From Hymenobacter radiodurans (lineage in GTDB: Bacteria > Bacteroidota > Bacteroidia > Cytophagales > Hymenobacteraceae): a stretch of 64,000 nt of DNA. Positions 1 through 9,153 of the stretch are shown piece by piece (the stretch's first letter is position 1; each line of letters starts with the position of its first letter). The stretch covers positions 62,001 to 126,000 of the forward strand of contig NZ_CP037922.1 of the NCBI RefSeq assembly GCF_004355185.1, read 5' to 3'. The position numbers and the translations under genes are program-made. Under the pieces are notes generated by a model, which was given only the letters and a program-made list of their open reading frames with translations, was not told where the DNA came from and did no database searches.

Positions 1-250
1 TATGACTCGGAAACAGCAGTACGGGCACCGTGCTGTTACTTTTAATAAAAAATATGAGCGACGCCTGGTGAGCATTCATCACCAGGCTGCCGCCCACAAA
101 AAAGTAATCGATAGGATGAGCCTCGCTCAGTGCTAGCAAATGCCGACAGCCGGCCTCGTCCAGTTGGTCGGGGTCGAGGAGCACAGCCAGTGATTTCTGG
201 CCGCGCTGACGGCGGTTGCTAAGCGTTTCATAGAGACTGCTGTGGCGCAT
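1..250 (-). CDS. Geranylgeranylglyceryl/heptaprenylglyceryl phosphate synthase family (PcrB-like), 5' part only
   Basis: Only the first 83 residues are present; the gene runs off the left edge. The ATG at 250 overlaps the end of the next minus-strand gene by 23 bases. Visible family features are LAVLLDPDQL (about residues 21-30), DYFFVGGSLV (48-57) and a PVLLFP strand (76-81), which fit the phosphate-binding TIM barrel of GGGP synthases. Known members join glycerol-1-phosphate to a polyprenyl diphosphate; the exact substrate in Bacteroidota is not readable here. Family assignment is fairly sure, chain length unknown. Confidence 0.75.
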   Translation of the reverse strand, partial: MRHSSLYETLSNRRQRGQKSLAVLLDPDQLDEAGCRHLLALSEAHPIDYFFVGGSLVMNAHQASLIFFIKSNSTVPVLLFPSH

Positions 251-1034
251 CCGCGTCGTCGTGGTGATAAGTAAAGTCGATGTCCTTTGTCTCCGGCTCC
301 ATATGCGGTACCGTCGGATTGTCTGCAAGGTCGGAATTTTTGTTCACTGGCAAATATTCACCGACTTTTTTGGCCACATACGCCATTAAAACAGCTGTTA
401 CCTGAGCGGTCAGCATCTTACCTGTATCCGACTGCAGAAAACTTTGCAATACAGAGGCTACCATACTGGGTTGCTTCTGGGAATACGACTGGCTAGCATC
501 AAATGCTGGCACCGGCAAACGGCGTGCATCATCGTAAGCTAGAGGAGGAAAAGGGTCGGTTTCGGCGGAGGCATGATATACATCAGGCGCCAAATCGGCC
601 CGACCGGCGGCCGGGTGCTGTTGGCCGCGGTCAAACTGGTGTCCACCACCGAAGCCGTAGTCGTCGCCAACACTCTGGCGGCTGGTCTCGTGCACTGCCG
701 GATTAGAAACATAAGACGCCCGATGCGCGTTTTTGCTCTGCTTTCTTTCCAGCTTTTCCCGTTTCTTCTGCGCCTTGCGAGCTAGACGGTCGTCCTCAAA
801 CTCTTCGTAGCCCTCATCGTCATCATCGTCCGAATCATCGCGGCTACGCAGTGCTTTAGAAATCAGCCAAATGCCCCCTAGAATGCCTGCTCCGATGGCG
901 GCATATTTGCCCACTTCCTGTGTTTTCTCTTTGATGTGGTCAACGTCGCCCAGCAGGGCACGCTCGTATTCGAGCTTCTGGCGCTCCAGAAATTCTTTTT
1001 CGTCCTCGAATAACGGGTTGTGTAGCTCTGCCAT
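228..1034 (-). CDS. Hypothetical protein with one membrane segment and charged linker
   Basis: This 268-residue protein is not recognised as a named family. It has a charged N-terminal helix (about residues 8-40), one hydrophobic Gly/Ala-rich segment (about 44-60, GKYAAIGAGILGGIWLI), an acidic Asp/Glu stretch, a Lys/Arg-rich stretch, and a second hydrophobic stretch near residue 205 (LTAQVTAVLMAYVAKKV). It starts 3 bases after the holin-family gene upstream and overlaps the PcrB-like gene downstream, so the three probably form one transcript. A role at the membrane is inferred only from composition and neighbours. Confidence 0.6.
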   Translation of the reverse strand: MAELHNPLFEDEKEFLERQKLEYERALLGDVDHIKEKTQEVGKYAAIGAGILGGIWLISKALRSRDDSDDDDDEGYEEFEDDRLARKAQKKREKLERKQSKNAHRASYVSNPAVHETSRQSVGDDYGFGGGHQFDRGQQHPAAGRADLAPDVYHASAETDPFPPLAYDDARRLPVPAFDASQSYSQKQPSMVASVLQSFLQSDTGKMLTAQVTAVLMAYVAKKVGEYLPVNKNSDLADNPTVPHMEPETKDIDFTYHHDDADAPQQSL

Positions 1035-1037
1035 GAG

Positions 1038-1409
1038 TTAGTTACGCTTATCAGATTTGTAAATTGTGTTATCCAATGTCTTGTTGGCTAGGCCCTGAAA
1101 TAGCTTCTTGTCGACACCTACAACAAAGATGATCAGCAGCAATAAGTAGAAGCCCGCTAGTACCCCAAAACCCCAGTAGGGGCTGTCGAGCGCCTCGTTG
1201 AGTACCAAGCCTAGAAACACATTGAGAAAAATGAAAAAGAACAGCCCAATTATCGCCATTGTAGCACCGTGCGCGGTAGCCACGAAAGCCGTTTTTGCCT
1301 TTTCCTGCGCTTCAAGGCGCACCAGATCAATGCGCGTATCGAGGTAGCCTTTCAGGTTGCCTATCAGGCTGTCATTGGGGGGCGTTTTAGAGTCGTCGTC
1401 GAAAGCCAT
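1038..1409 (-). CDS. Phage-holin-family (holin-X/DUF1469-like) small membrane protein
   Basis: This 123-residue protein has a soluble N-terminus (about 1-45) and two strongly hydrophobic segments (about 48-72 and 79-100) separated by a short turn, followed by a charged tail. The layout matches the chromosomal phage-holin/holin-X superfamily of bacterial envelope proteins, which despite the name are usually not phage genes. No other phage gene is nearby. It is first in a probable three-gene minus-strand unit with the downstream TM protein and the PcrB-like gene. Function unknown. Confidence 0.65.
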   Translation of the reverse strand: MAFDDDSKTPPNDSLIGNLKGYLDTRIDLVRLEAQEKAKTAFVATAHGATMAIIGLFFFIFLNVFLGLVLNEALDSPYWGFGVLAGFYLLLLIIFVVGVDKKLFQGLANKTLDNTIYKSDKRN

Positions 1410-1559
1410 ACGGCGTAGGATAGAATGGAAAGAAAAATTGTTAGTAGGTCGAAGGCCAGAAAAAGCGCCTAACAGCTGGTTTTTCGAGCCAAATGCACAT
1501 ACGAAAAAGGCGGGTTTGTGTCTGAAAATTGAATTACTTTTACCCTATACTGCCGTGTT

Positions 1560-2702
1560 TTGAGTCAGAATCATTATCAAGTTTTAGGTGTAGGAGCCAC
1601 GGCGTCGGCCCACGATATAAAGGCGGCCTATAAGCGCTTGGCCATCCAGTACCACCCCGATAAGCACGGCGGTAGCACCCGATACGAGGAGCAGTTTAAG
1701 GCCGTAAACGCCGCTTATCGGGTGCTCTCCGATGCTGGCCGTCGCGCTGTCTACGATCATCAGTTGCGCCGCGCCGCGCAAGCACTGGAGGCACAGCGTC
1801 AGCAGCAGGCTTACCGGCATCAGGGCCAACGCGTGTATGGTGTGCCTATGCCGCCCCCACCAGCCCCTATGCGCACCCGCACCCCAGCGGGGTCGGCAGA
1901 GCGCCACTACCGCCCTATTCCGAAGCGCCGAAAATTTACGCGCCGCGACTATCTCCTAACAGCTGGGTTCATTGGGCTATTCGTGCTGTTTATATTTTCG
2001 GTGAAAGTGACCATGGACCACGTAACGGCTGTAGGAAATTATGATGATGGCCTGCGCGCCTACGCCGAGGGGGAGTGGAGTACCGCGCACAGCTTTTTCT
2101 CCGAAGCCCTGCACTTCAAGCCCAACTACACGGAGGCACTGCGTCGTCGCGCCGAAATCACGGAGTTAGTTTACCATCAGCCAGCCGTGGCGCAAAATGA
2201 TTACCGTGCAGCGCTGCCCAACACGACGCACCCCACCGACCGAGCTTTTATTCTACACCGTTTGGGCCGCTATGAAGCGCGCCAGCAGCAGCCTATCGTA
2301 GCTGATCAGCTACTCACCCAAGCCGTGACTCTAGACTCAACCCGTGCCGGTGCTTGGATACTACGGGGCGAAATCCGATTGCTCACCAAACGGCAATTCC
2401 GCTTAGCCATCCGCGACCTGAGCACGGGGCTGCGGCAGCGTACCGTGGCGGGTAGGGCCCCCACGTTGTATGCGCTTACCTTGCGTGGCCTGGCCTACTA
2501 CCGCCTCGGTGACTACGGCCGCGCCCAACAAGATTATCAGTTGGTAGCTAAAGCCAACCCTACCAATGGGCAGGTGCATTATTTGTTGGGGCGGGTGGCC
2601 CAGCGCCAGGGCCAGCAGGAAGAAGCATGCGCTGCATTCACGCAGGCCCTACGACTGGGCTATAGTTTTGCCAGTGCCGCGCAGAAACAAAGTTGTCAGT
2701 AA
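1560..2702 (+). CDS. J-domain protein with transmembrane segment and TPR tail
   Basis: The 380-residue product begins with a DnaJ J-domain (about residues 5-67) containing the HPD tripeptide (32-34) needed to stimulate DnaK. A Gln/Pro-rich linker follows, then one transmembrane helix (about 131-151, YLLTAGFIGLFVLFIFSV), then TPR-like helical repeats to the C-terminus. No CxxCxGxG zinc repeats are present, so it is not DnaJ itself. The likely role is recruiting DnaK to the membrane for clients bound by the TPR part. The start is TTG at 1560, chosen because it directly precedes the J-domain. A terminator follows at 2720-2765. Confidence 0.8.
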   Translation: MSQNHYQVLGVGATASAHDIKAAYKRLAIQYHPDKHGGSTRYEEQFKAVNAAYRVLSDAGRRAVYDHQLRRAAQALEAQRQQQAYRHQGQRVYGVPMPPPPAPMRTRTPAGSAERHYRPIPKRRKFTRRDYLLTAGFIGLFVLFIFSVKVTMDHVTAVGNYDDGLRAYAEGEWSTAHSFFSEALHFKPNYTEALRRRAEITELVYHQPAVAQNDYRAALPNTTHPTDRAFILHRLGRYEARQQQPIVADQLLTQAVTLDSTRAGAWILRGEIRLLTKRQFRLAIRDLSTGLRQRTVAGRAPTLYALTLRGLAYYRLGDYGRAQQDYQLVAKANPTNGQVHYLLGRVAQRQGQQEEACAAFTQALRLGYSFASAAQKQSCQ

Positions 2703-2719
2703 GAAGTCATGATAGCCCT

Positions 2720-2765
2720 AAAAAAGCCCCCAGCTATCTGAGTTATAGCGCCGGGGGCTTTTTTT
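2720..2765 (+). terminator. Intrinsic terminator after J-domain gene
   Basis: An A-run, AGCCCCC, a loop of about 20 bases, then GGGGGCT followed by seven T. The A-run opposite the T-run makes it usable in both directions, and the nagB fusion gene converges on it from the right. Confidence 0.8.
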
Positions 2766-2829
2766 AGAGTTATGCCACACAATGGCAAGTAATTGGTCGA
2801 GCAGAAGACTTAATCAAGAAATGAGGGTA

Positions 2830-4745
2830 TTAGTAATGCCAGCGTACAAACGCTTCAATACCTTCATACTCAGGCAAACCTAAGCGGTCGTAGATCTGCG
2901 CAGTGGTACGGTTGCGCTCCTCGGCCCGCTGCCAGAATTCGCGCTGATCAGCACCAGGAAACAACGGCCGGTCCTTCTGCGACTGGTGCTTGAAAATGGC
3001 TCGACGCTTGCGCGTCAACTCCTCTGGGCTGATGGGTACCGCCATTTCAATCTGGTCCACATCCCATTCCTGCCATGCCCCGCGGTAGAGCCACACCCAG
3101 CAATCCTGTAGCCACTCAGCGCCTTCTGCTTTTAACCGCTGTACCGCCTGAAAAATGGCTGATAGACAAACGCGGTGCGTGCCGTGCGGATCGGATAAGT
3201 CGCCGGCGGCGTAAATCTGCTGGGGCCTGATTTTATTCAACAAATCGATGGTAAGCTGGATATCCTCTTCGCCCAAGGGCTTCTTGCGTACGCGTCCGGT
3301 TTCATAAAACGGCAAGTCCATAAAGTGCGCGTTCTCGTCGGGCACACCCGCGTACCGACACGCCGATTTCGCCTCACCCCGCCGTATCAATCCTTTAATC
3401 TGCTGTACCTCACCTGAATCGACTTGACCGGGGGCCTTATTCTGCAAAAAGTCGACGACGCGCCTATATAAGTTTTCAGCTGGCTGCTCATCGAGGCGGA
3501 AAGCTTCGTCATAGTCGGCCACAAATTCGGCGAAACGAATAGCTTCTTCATCGAATACCGCGATGTTGCCCGACGTCTGGTAAGCTACGTGCACCTCATG
3601 ACCCTGATCGACCAAGCGTAGCAAGGTGCCGCCCATCGATATGACATCATCATCAGGGTGGGGGCTAAAAATGAGCACCCGCTTCGGAAACGGCTCTGCT
3701 CGCTCGGGTCGGTGCGAGTCATCCGCATTAGGTTTGCCCCCGGCCAGCCCGTAATGGTATGCTGCAATTCATTGAACACCTTGATGTTAATGCTATAAGC
3801 CTGGCCCGATTCAGCTAGCAAATCCGATAATCCATTCTCATTGTAATCTTGGTCAGTGAGCTTGAGTATTGGCTTTTGCAACTGACGAGCCAGCCAGGTA
3901 GTTGCCTTGCGCACGAAGGCGGCATCCTGCCAGTTGCAAGGCAATCCAGCGAGCCAGGGCGTTTTTCGGGCAGTCAACTCAGCCCCGGCAGCCTCATCCA
4001 ACACGACGCGCACATGGGGATGCTTCTGCAGGTACGTAGCCGGTACCGAGTCCGTCATGTCGCCCTCGGTCATGCGCTTTATGACGGCGGCTTTGCCCTC
4101 GCCCCATGCCAGGAGCACTATTTCCCGGGCTTCCAGAATAGTGCCCACGCCCATCGTGATAGCGCGGCGCGGAACGTTCTCCTCTCCATAAAAGTCGCTG
4201 GCTGCATCGGTGCGGGTAATATGGTCGAGGGTGATGAGGCGGGTACGGGAGGTAGCACCCGAACCAGGCTCATTAAAGCCAATGTGGCCGGTGCGTCCAA
4301 TTCCCAGAATCTGTAAATCAATTCCACCTGCTTCTTTAATTTTCTCCTCGTAGCGCCGGCAAAACTCTGCAACTCCCTCCGCGGGCACCGTGCCATCCGG
4401 AATATGCACATTGCCCGCCGGAATATCGACGTGGTCGAATAAGTATTCCCGCATAAAACGCACGTAGCTCTGCAGAGACTCGGGCGCCATGGGAAAATAC
4501 TCGTCTAGGTTAAACGTTACAACATTCTGAAAGCTAAGCCCCTCCTGCTGATGCAAACGAACTAGTTCCTCATACAAGCGAGTAGGGGTAGAGCCCGTTG
4601 CCAAGCCCAGCACACAGCTTCGTTTCTCCGCTGCCCTCTGCTTAATCAAATCAGCAATATGATGCGCTACAGCTACAGATGCCTGTTCGGAATCTGGGTA
4701 AATGGTGGTGGGAATACGTTCTGTGGAGGCGTTTAGCAAGTTCAT
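2830..4745 (-). CDS. nagB: Glucosamine-6-phosphate deaminase fused to PIG-L/LmbE deacetylase, frame broken as sequenced
   Basis: The N-terminal part (from ATG 4745) is NagB: LGLATGSTPTRLYEEL, NLDEYFP and GRTGHIGFNEPGS are its substrate-binding and catalytic motifs. NagB converts glucosamine-6-phosphate to fructose-6-phosphate and ammonia. The C-terminal part is a PIG-L/LmbE metal-dependent deacetylase with SPHPDDD. NagB-PIG-L fusions of about 640 residues are known in Bacteroidota. Here the frame breaks at the C5 run 3737-3741. One added base reads GWPGGKPNADDSHRP and runs into FSPHPDDD, giving 638 residues. A TAAGTTTG promoter lies at 4796-4803. Two separate genes are unlikely because the C-terminal ORF begins inside its own catalytic motif. 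Confidence 0.88.
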
Positions 4746-5061
4746 AGAGACTGACGGATAAGATTAAGGAAACTTATCAAAAAAATGCTCTACGTCAAAC
4801 TTACAAGTCGATAATCAAAATAAATTATGTAATAAAGAAATAAAATAGAGTAATAATGTATACTGATCCGGATTTTTGCAATAAAGATGGTTGCAGCAAG
4901 TGCCTGATAATAAAATAATACTAAAATGTGTTACATGTTAAAACGTCTCCTTTTATATATTAAAACATATGATAAAATTTACTTATCATAAAGCTGTTTT
5001 GTTGTTATATATGTAGATAAAGAATTTTATAAAAATATGCTTTTAATTTTTGCTAAAGCAG
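4746..5061. other. AT-rich intergenic region
   Basis: Apart from the nagB promoter at 4796-4803, this stretch is A/T-rich with no open frame of note and no clear hairpin terminator for the glycosyltransferase gene that lies upstream of it on the minus strand. Its composition differs sharply from the GC-rich nagB gene. Confidence 0.5.
4796..4803 (-). promoter_or_regulatory. Promoter -7 element for nagB fusion
   Basis: TAAGTTTG on the minus strand matches the Bacteroidota -7 consensus TAnnTTTG, about 50 bases upstream of the ATG at 4745. Confidence 0.5.
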
Positions 5062-6147
5062 TTAAAAAATAAAAGGAAAGAGTAATAATTTAATTGTTTT
5101 ATCTGGGAATATAAATTTAGACCATAAGTATTTTATATGATTGTATCCCATAAAATATTTCAAGTAAAATTTGAAAAGAGAATACAATACGCGCCTATGC
5201 TTGCTCATTGTAAATGCGCCTTTAGCCTGTACCAAAGCAGCTTCAACATCAGTAAAGTATAGATTATTGGCTAAGGAAGCACAGTAAATAGCATAATTTG
5301 TGAGAGCTGCATTTCTTAAACTACTACGCTTGTCGATAGGTAAGTAATTCTGAATAATGTTAAACACCTTTATTATATCTCTTACATTTTGTCCGGTTTT
5401 TATAGAATGCTGAGTGATGCTATTACTAGTTAGGTATCGATAGTGCGCTAAACATTTAGGTGAATACGCAACCGGAAAATGTGCTGCTATTCTAGTCCAC
5501 ATCTCCCAATCTTCGCCGTAGTGTACCGCGAAAAAGCTCCCTAACTGTTCATACACACTTCTTTTTACTACGATAGCAGGCGGCTGTACTCGAATAGTAA
5601 TAGCCATTTTTAGTAAAAAGTCTTTTACAATGCCCTCCTCCCTTTCAAATGGAGGGTTTATAAACATTGCATCTTCAGTCATATAGGCTATATGTGTGAA
5701 GGCAGCACCTGCTTCAGGATATTTAGTGAATAACGTATCTATTTCAGTGTAAAATCCCGGCGCCACTTTATCATCGCCGTGTAAAAGATGGACCCGATGG
5801 CCAGTAGAAAGGTTTAGACAGCTTTCAAGATTACGTAGGCTCCCGAGGTTACTAGTCTGTTGAAAAAATTCAACCCTGTTCTTTCCAACAGCGTCCACTA
5901 ATGCCTTCACATCACCATCAGTACTGCAGTCATCAACAACTGCTATTTGCATCAGTTCGGGCCCTGGGTCCTGTGCAAGCACACTCTCTATCGTCTCCTG
6001 CAAATACTGCAAACAATTATACGTAGGTATCATCACCGACCACATAGGCCGGTGAACGTGTGCAGGAACCGCTGCAATCGTAGGTGGAACACTTGGGATG
6101 CGCTCCAAGGGAGTTGCAGTGTCAGCGGACGGCATTTTGACTTTCAT
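5062..6147 (-). CDS. Family 2 glycosyltransferase, AT-rich
   Basis: The 361-residue protein has a GT-A fold: WSVMIPTYN (about residues 36-44), VVDDCSTDG for nucleotide binding, LHGDD as the metal-binding DxD-like motif, and GEDWEMW as the acceptor-side ED motif. It should transfer a sugar from a nucleotide sugar to a surface glycan, but donor and acceptor are not readable. The C-terminal third is rich in Lys, Tyr, Phe and Ile and coded by AT-rich DNA; both flanks are AT-rich too. This suggests a gene acquired separately from its neighbours. It stands alone with no export genes beside it. Confidence 0.82.
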   Translation of the reverse strand: MKVKMPSADTATPLERIPSVPPTIAAVPAHVHRPMWSVMIPTYNCLQYLQETIESVLAQDPGPELMQIAVVDDCSTDGDVKALVDAVGKNRVEFFQQTSNLGSLRNLESCLNLSTGHRVHLLHGDDKVAPGFYTEIDTLFTKYPEAGAAFTHIAYMTEDAMFINPPFEREEGIVKDFLLKMAITIRVQPPAIVVKRSVYEQLGSFFAVHYGEDWEMWTRIAAHFPVAYSPKCLAHYRYLTSNSITQHSIKTGQNVRDIIKVFNIIQNYLPIDKRSSLRNAALTNYAIYCASLANNLYFTDVEAALVQAKGAFTMSKHRRVLYSLFKFYLKYFMGYNHIKYLWSKFIFPDKTIKLLLFPFIF

Positions 6148-6422
6148 CGATACCTATGCATCCTAAGTGTATGTCTATAAGATATATCCTTAGTTGTAGG
6201 CATAAAATAGGGGAGTTTCTGGCAACAAGTTAATTATTTATAGTAAAAATATAAAATTAATCATTTTGATAAAAGCTGTGATGTATCCTTGTAATAACAT
6301 TTATTAATTTATTATGTTGAAAATCAGGTTGATATACATTTCTGCAAACCGTTTCCCGAGACAACGTATGAATTTCCCTTTTAATACGATAGCTAATGGC
6401 AAATCGAAATTGCCTTAAAACG
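6148..6422. other. AT-rich upstream region of the glycosyltransferase
   Basis: This AT-rich stretch between the glycosyltransferase start and the tRNA-Phe terminator contains no convincing gene. It may hold the glycosyltransferase promoter, but I could not single out one TAnnTTTG site with confidence. Confidence 0.4.
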
Positions 6423-6459
6423 AAAAGCCCTCTCTGCAAATTGCGGAGAGGGCTTTTTT
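6423..6459 (-). terminator. Terminator of tRNA-Phe
   Basis: AAAAGCCCTCTC pairs with GAGAGGGCTTTT around an 11-base loop, directly beyond the 3' end of tRNA-Phe on the minus strand. Confidence 0.85.
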
Positions 6460-6460
6460 G

Positions 6461-6533
<73 letters not shown>

Positions 6534-6566
6534 AACTTTCCTTTGCCCTTTACGGCTTAGGAGTGG

Positions 6567-6574
6567 CAAAAGTA
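6567..6574 (-). promoter_or_regulatory. Promoter -7 element for tRNA-Phe
   Basis: TACTTTTG on the minus strand fits TAnnTTTG, 34 bases upstream of the tRNA 5' end, with a TTG about 19 bases further upstream. Confidence 0.6.
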
Positions 6575-6629
6575 GTAAACCAAAAGCAAGCTGCAACACT
6601 TACCTTAAAAAAGTTTTCGCCTAAAATCT

Positions 6630-6637
6630 TAAATTTG
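6630..6637 (+). promoter_or_regulatory. Promoter -7 element for the Fe-S membrane protein
   Basis: TAAATTTG fits TAnnTTTG about 52 bases upstream of the chosen GTG start at 6689. It also argues against any start upstream in the tRNA antisense region. Confidence 0.5.
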
Positions 6638-6688
6638 TTAGGCATAACGAGTACTTTTCGGTCGAACCCACCACCCAACTGCTTTCCC

Positions 6689-8080
6689 GTGACTATCGAA
6701 AACATTATTTTCCTGCTAGTAGCCATTATCGGCTTCGGCTTGTTTGCCTGGCAAGCGCGAAAGATCCGCGCCAACATCCTAGTAGGCCGCGACCGGGATA
6801 TGTCGGGCAATATCGGGGAGCGGCTGCAAAAAACCTTGCTGGTAGCGTTTGGACAGCAGAAAATGTTCAAGCGTATTACCCCAGCCCTGTTGCATCTGGT
6901 GGTGTACGTGGGGTTTTTGGTGATCAATATTGAGGTAATAGAAATTGTAATTGACGGCGTATTCGGTACCCACCGCTTTTTACAGTTTCTAGGACCAGTG
7001 TACAATGTGCTGATGGCGACCAATGAAATTTTGGGCGCGCTGGTGATTGTAGCGGTTATTGCTTTCTGGTGGCGGCGCAACGTGAAAAAGGTGCGTCGCT
7101 TCTCCGGGCCCGAAATGCGCGCTTGGCCGCGCATTGATGCCGATATGATTCTCTACATCGAAGTAGTGCTAATGGTAGCGCTGTTCGTGATGAACACATC
7201 GGATCTGAAGTGGCATCGTCTGCAAAATCTGGAGATGCCGGGTTCATTTCCAGTTAGCTCACTACTGTTAGGCATATTCCCGAGCGACTTGAATTTGCTG
7301 CACTTCTTGGAGCGTGCAGGGTGGTGGGCACACATCGTGGGTATTCTGATTTTTCTGAACTACCTGCCAAGCAGTAAGCACTTTCACATCATCATGGCCT
7401 TCCCGAACGTGTACTACTCGCGGCTAGTGCCGCAGGGGCAGTTCTCGAACGTGGACAGCATTACCCACGAGGTAAAAGCCATGATGGACCCCAGTTATCA
7501 GGTGCCTGCCCCACCGGTAGGGCCTGATGGCTCGGCGTTAGCACCTACCTCGTTCGGAGCCAAAGACGTAGAGGATTTGGCTTGGACTAATCTGCTTAAT
7601 GCGTACTCTTGCACGGAGTGTGGACGCTGCACTGCCTCGTGCCCGGCTAATATTACGGGTAAGCTGTTGTCGCCGCGCAAGATTATTATGGATACCCGCG
7701 ATCGGATGGAAGAGAAGTACAACTCTCCGCTGATTTTTCAGCCTAACCAATACGGTGACGCTAGCAAAGGCACGGAGCGGGTAAAAATAGAAGCTGATCA
7801 AAACACGTTGCTGCGTGGTAAAGTAACGCCCGAAGAGCTGTGGGCTTGCACTACCTGTAACGCCTGCGTGGAGTCGTGCCCAGTGAATATTAACCCGCTC
7901 GAGTCTATCATTGAGATGCGCCGCTTCTTGGTGCTGGAAGAGTCGGCTGCACCGCATTCGTTGAATGTGATGTTCTCCAACATTGAGAATAACGGTGCGC
8001 CGTGGGCTTTTTCGCCCTCCGACCGCTTCAATTGGGCCGATGAACTGTATTTGGCCGAGAAACAAGCTGTAACAGCATAA
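6689..8080 (+). CDS. Membrane-anchored 4Fe-4S ferredoxin-type protein (HdrC/NarI-like)
   Basis: I chose GTG 6689 (TIENIIFLL) because the open frame further upstream runs antisense through tRNA-Phe and across the promoter. The 463-residue protein has several transmembrane helices in its first 280 residues and two ferredoxin-type cluster motifs, CTECGRCTASCP (from Cys308) and CTTCNACVESCP (from Cys387). Together with the CCG-domain protein 58 bases downstream this resembles HdrC/HdrB or GlpC-type modules that move electrons between the quinone pool and an unidentified partner. The physiological substrate cannot be read from the sequence. Confidence 0.85.
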   Translation: MTIENIIFLLVAIIGFGLFAWQARKIRANILVGRDRDMSGNIGERLQKTLLVAFGQQKMFKRITPALLHLVVYVGFLVINIEVIEIVIDGVFGTHRFLQFLGPVYNVLMATNEILGALVIVAVIAFWWRRNVKKVRRFSGPEMRAWPRIDADMILYIEVVLMVALFVMNTSDLKWHRLQNLEMPGSFPVSSLLLGIFPSDLNLLHFLERAGWWAHIVGILIFLNYLPSSKHFHIIMAFPNVYYSRLVPQGQFSNVDSITHEVKAMMDPSYQVPAPPVGPDGSALAPTSFGAKDVEDLAWTNLLNAYSCTECGRCTASCPANITGKLLSPRKIIMDTRDRMEEKYNSPLIFQPNQYGDASKGTERVKIEADQNTLLRGKVTPEELWACTTCNACVESCPVNINPLESIIEMRRFLVLEESAAPHSLNVMFSNIENNGAPWAFSPSDRFNWADELYLAEKQAVTA

Positions 8081-8138
8081 ACCAAAGCGTCATGCCACCC
8101 AACGAATAGTATGACAAACGATATCAAAAACCAACTAA

Positions 8139-9041
8139 ATGGCTGAGCAAATCACCAAGCGTCAAGTTACCGTTCCCGTTATGGCCGATTTGGCTGCCCG
8201 CGGTGAGCAACCCGAAATCCTGTTTTGGGTGGGTTGCGCAGGCGCCTTCGACGACCGCTATAAGCGCGTGACCCGGGCTTTTGTGCGCATCCTGGAACAC
8301 GTAGGCATAAAGTACGCTGTGCTGGGCATGGAAGAAACCTGCACTGGCGACCCCGCTAAGCGCGCCGGCAACGAGTTCCTGTTTCAGATGCAGGCCATGC
8401 AGAACATCACTACCCTGGATGGCTACCAGATCAAGAAGATTGTGACGGCCTGTCCGCACTGCTTCAACACGATTAAGAACGAATACCCGGCACTGGGGGG
8501 CAATTATGAGGTGATTCACCACAGCACCTTTCTCCAGCAGCTTATCAACGAAGGCAAGGTGGGCGTGGCCGGTGGTGGCGAGTTTAAAGGCCGCCGCATT
8601 ACCTTCCACGATTCCTGCTACTTAGGTCGGGCCAACAATATTTACGAGGCGCCCCGCGATGTACTCGCAACCCTCGATGCTGATTTGGTGGAAATGAAGC
8701 GGAGCCGCGCCAATGGCCTGTGCTGCGGGGCCGGTGGCGCGCAGATGTGGAAAGAAGCGGAGCCGGGCAACAAAGAAGTGAACATTGAGCGCACGGAAGA
8801 AGCTCTCTTTACCCTTGACGGCAACGCTCCTGCATTAGCGCAAACACGTGGGGTAGAAGATGGCAATGCCGGCGCTACACCAAGCCCGCGTGCTAACGCG
8901 CAGGGGGCAATTATTGCGGTATCATGCCCTTTCTGCATGACCATGATGAGCGACGGGGTAAAGAACAAGGAGCGCGAGTCAGACGTGCAAGTTTTCGATT
9001 TGGCAGAGCTGATTGCTAGTGCTGAAGGTCTGAACGCCTAG
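8139..9041 (+). CDS. CCG-domain (cysteine-rich) Fe-S oxidoreductase subunit, HdrB-like
   Basis: The 300-residue protein carries two cysteine-rich CCG domains: CPHCFNTIKNEYP with CYLGR and GLCCGAGG, and later CPFCMTMMSDG. These ligate a special cubane cluster in HdrB and related enzymes. It lies directly after the membrane ferredoxin gene and is almost certainly its partner. Between EEALFT and IIAVSCPFC, where I would expect only a few residues, there is an extra Ala/Pro-rich segment of roughly 25-30 residues (about 8815-8905) bounded by imperfect inverted repeats. A bidirectional-looking terminator follows. Confidence 0.85.
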   Translation: MAEQITKRQVTVPVMADLAARGEQPEILFWVGCAGAFDDRYKRVTRAFVRILEHVGIKYAVLGMEETCTGDPAKRAGNEFLFQMQAMQNITTLDGYQIKKIVTACPHCFNTIKNEYPALGGNYEVIHHSTFLQQLINEGKVGVAGGGEFKGRRITFHDSCYLGRANNIYEAPRDVLATLDADLVEMKRSRANGLCCGAGGAQMWKEAEPGNKEVNIERTEEALFTLDGNAPALAQTRGVEDGNAGATPSPRANAQGAIIAVSCPFCMTMMSDGVKNKERESDVQVFDLAELIASAEGLNA

Positions 9042-9072
9042 CGTCGAGCCGAAAGGCATTTTTGTTTATTCG

Positions 9073-9108
9073 AAACAGCCTCGTCGGAACTTCCCGGCGA
9101 GGCTGTTT
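9073..9108 (+). terminator. Intrinsic terminator after Fe-S operon
   Basis: AAACAGCCTCG pairs perfectly with CGAGGCTGTTT around a 14-base loop, followed by a short T-rich tail. Confidence 0.75.
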
Positions 9109-9153
9109 CTTTGTATGATTAGAGTGTATTTCTAAGTTTCAAGCTACTCCTCC

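Noticed and set aside
1038..1409. Prophage signal from the holin-family gene
   Set aside because: No lysin, capsid, tail or integrase gene nearby; the family is chromosomal in many bacteria.
2830..4745. Two separate genes, a lone PIG-L deacetylase and a lone nagB
   Set aside because: The downstream ORF starts inside its catalytic motif region and one added base joins both in the known fused family.
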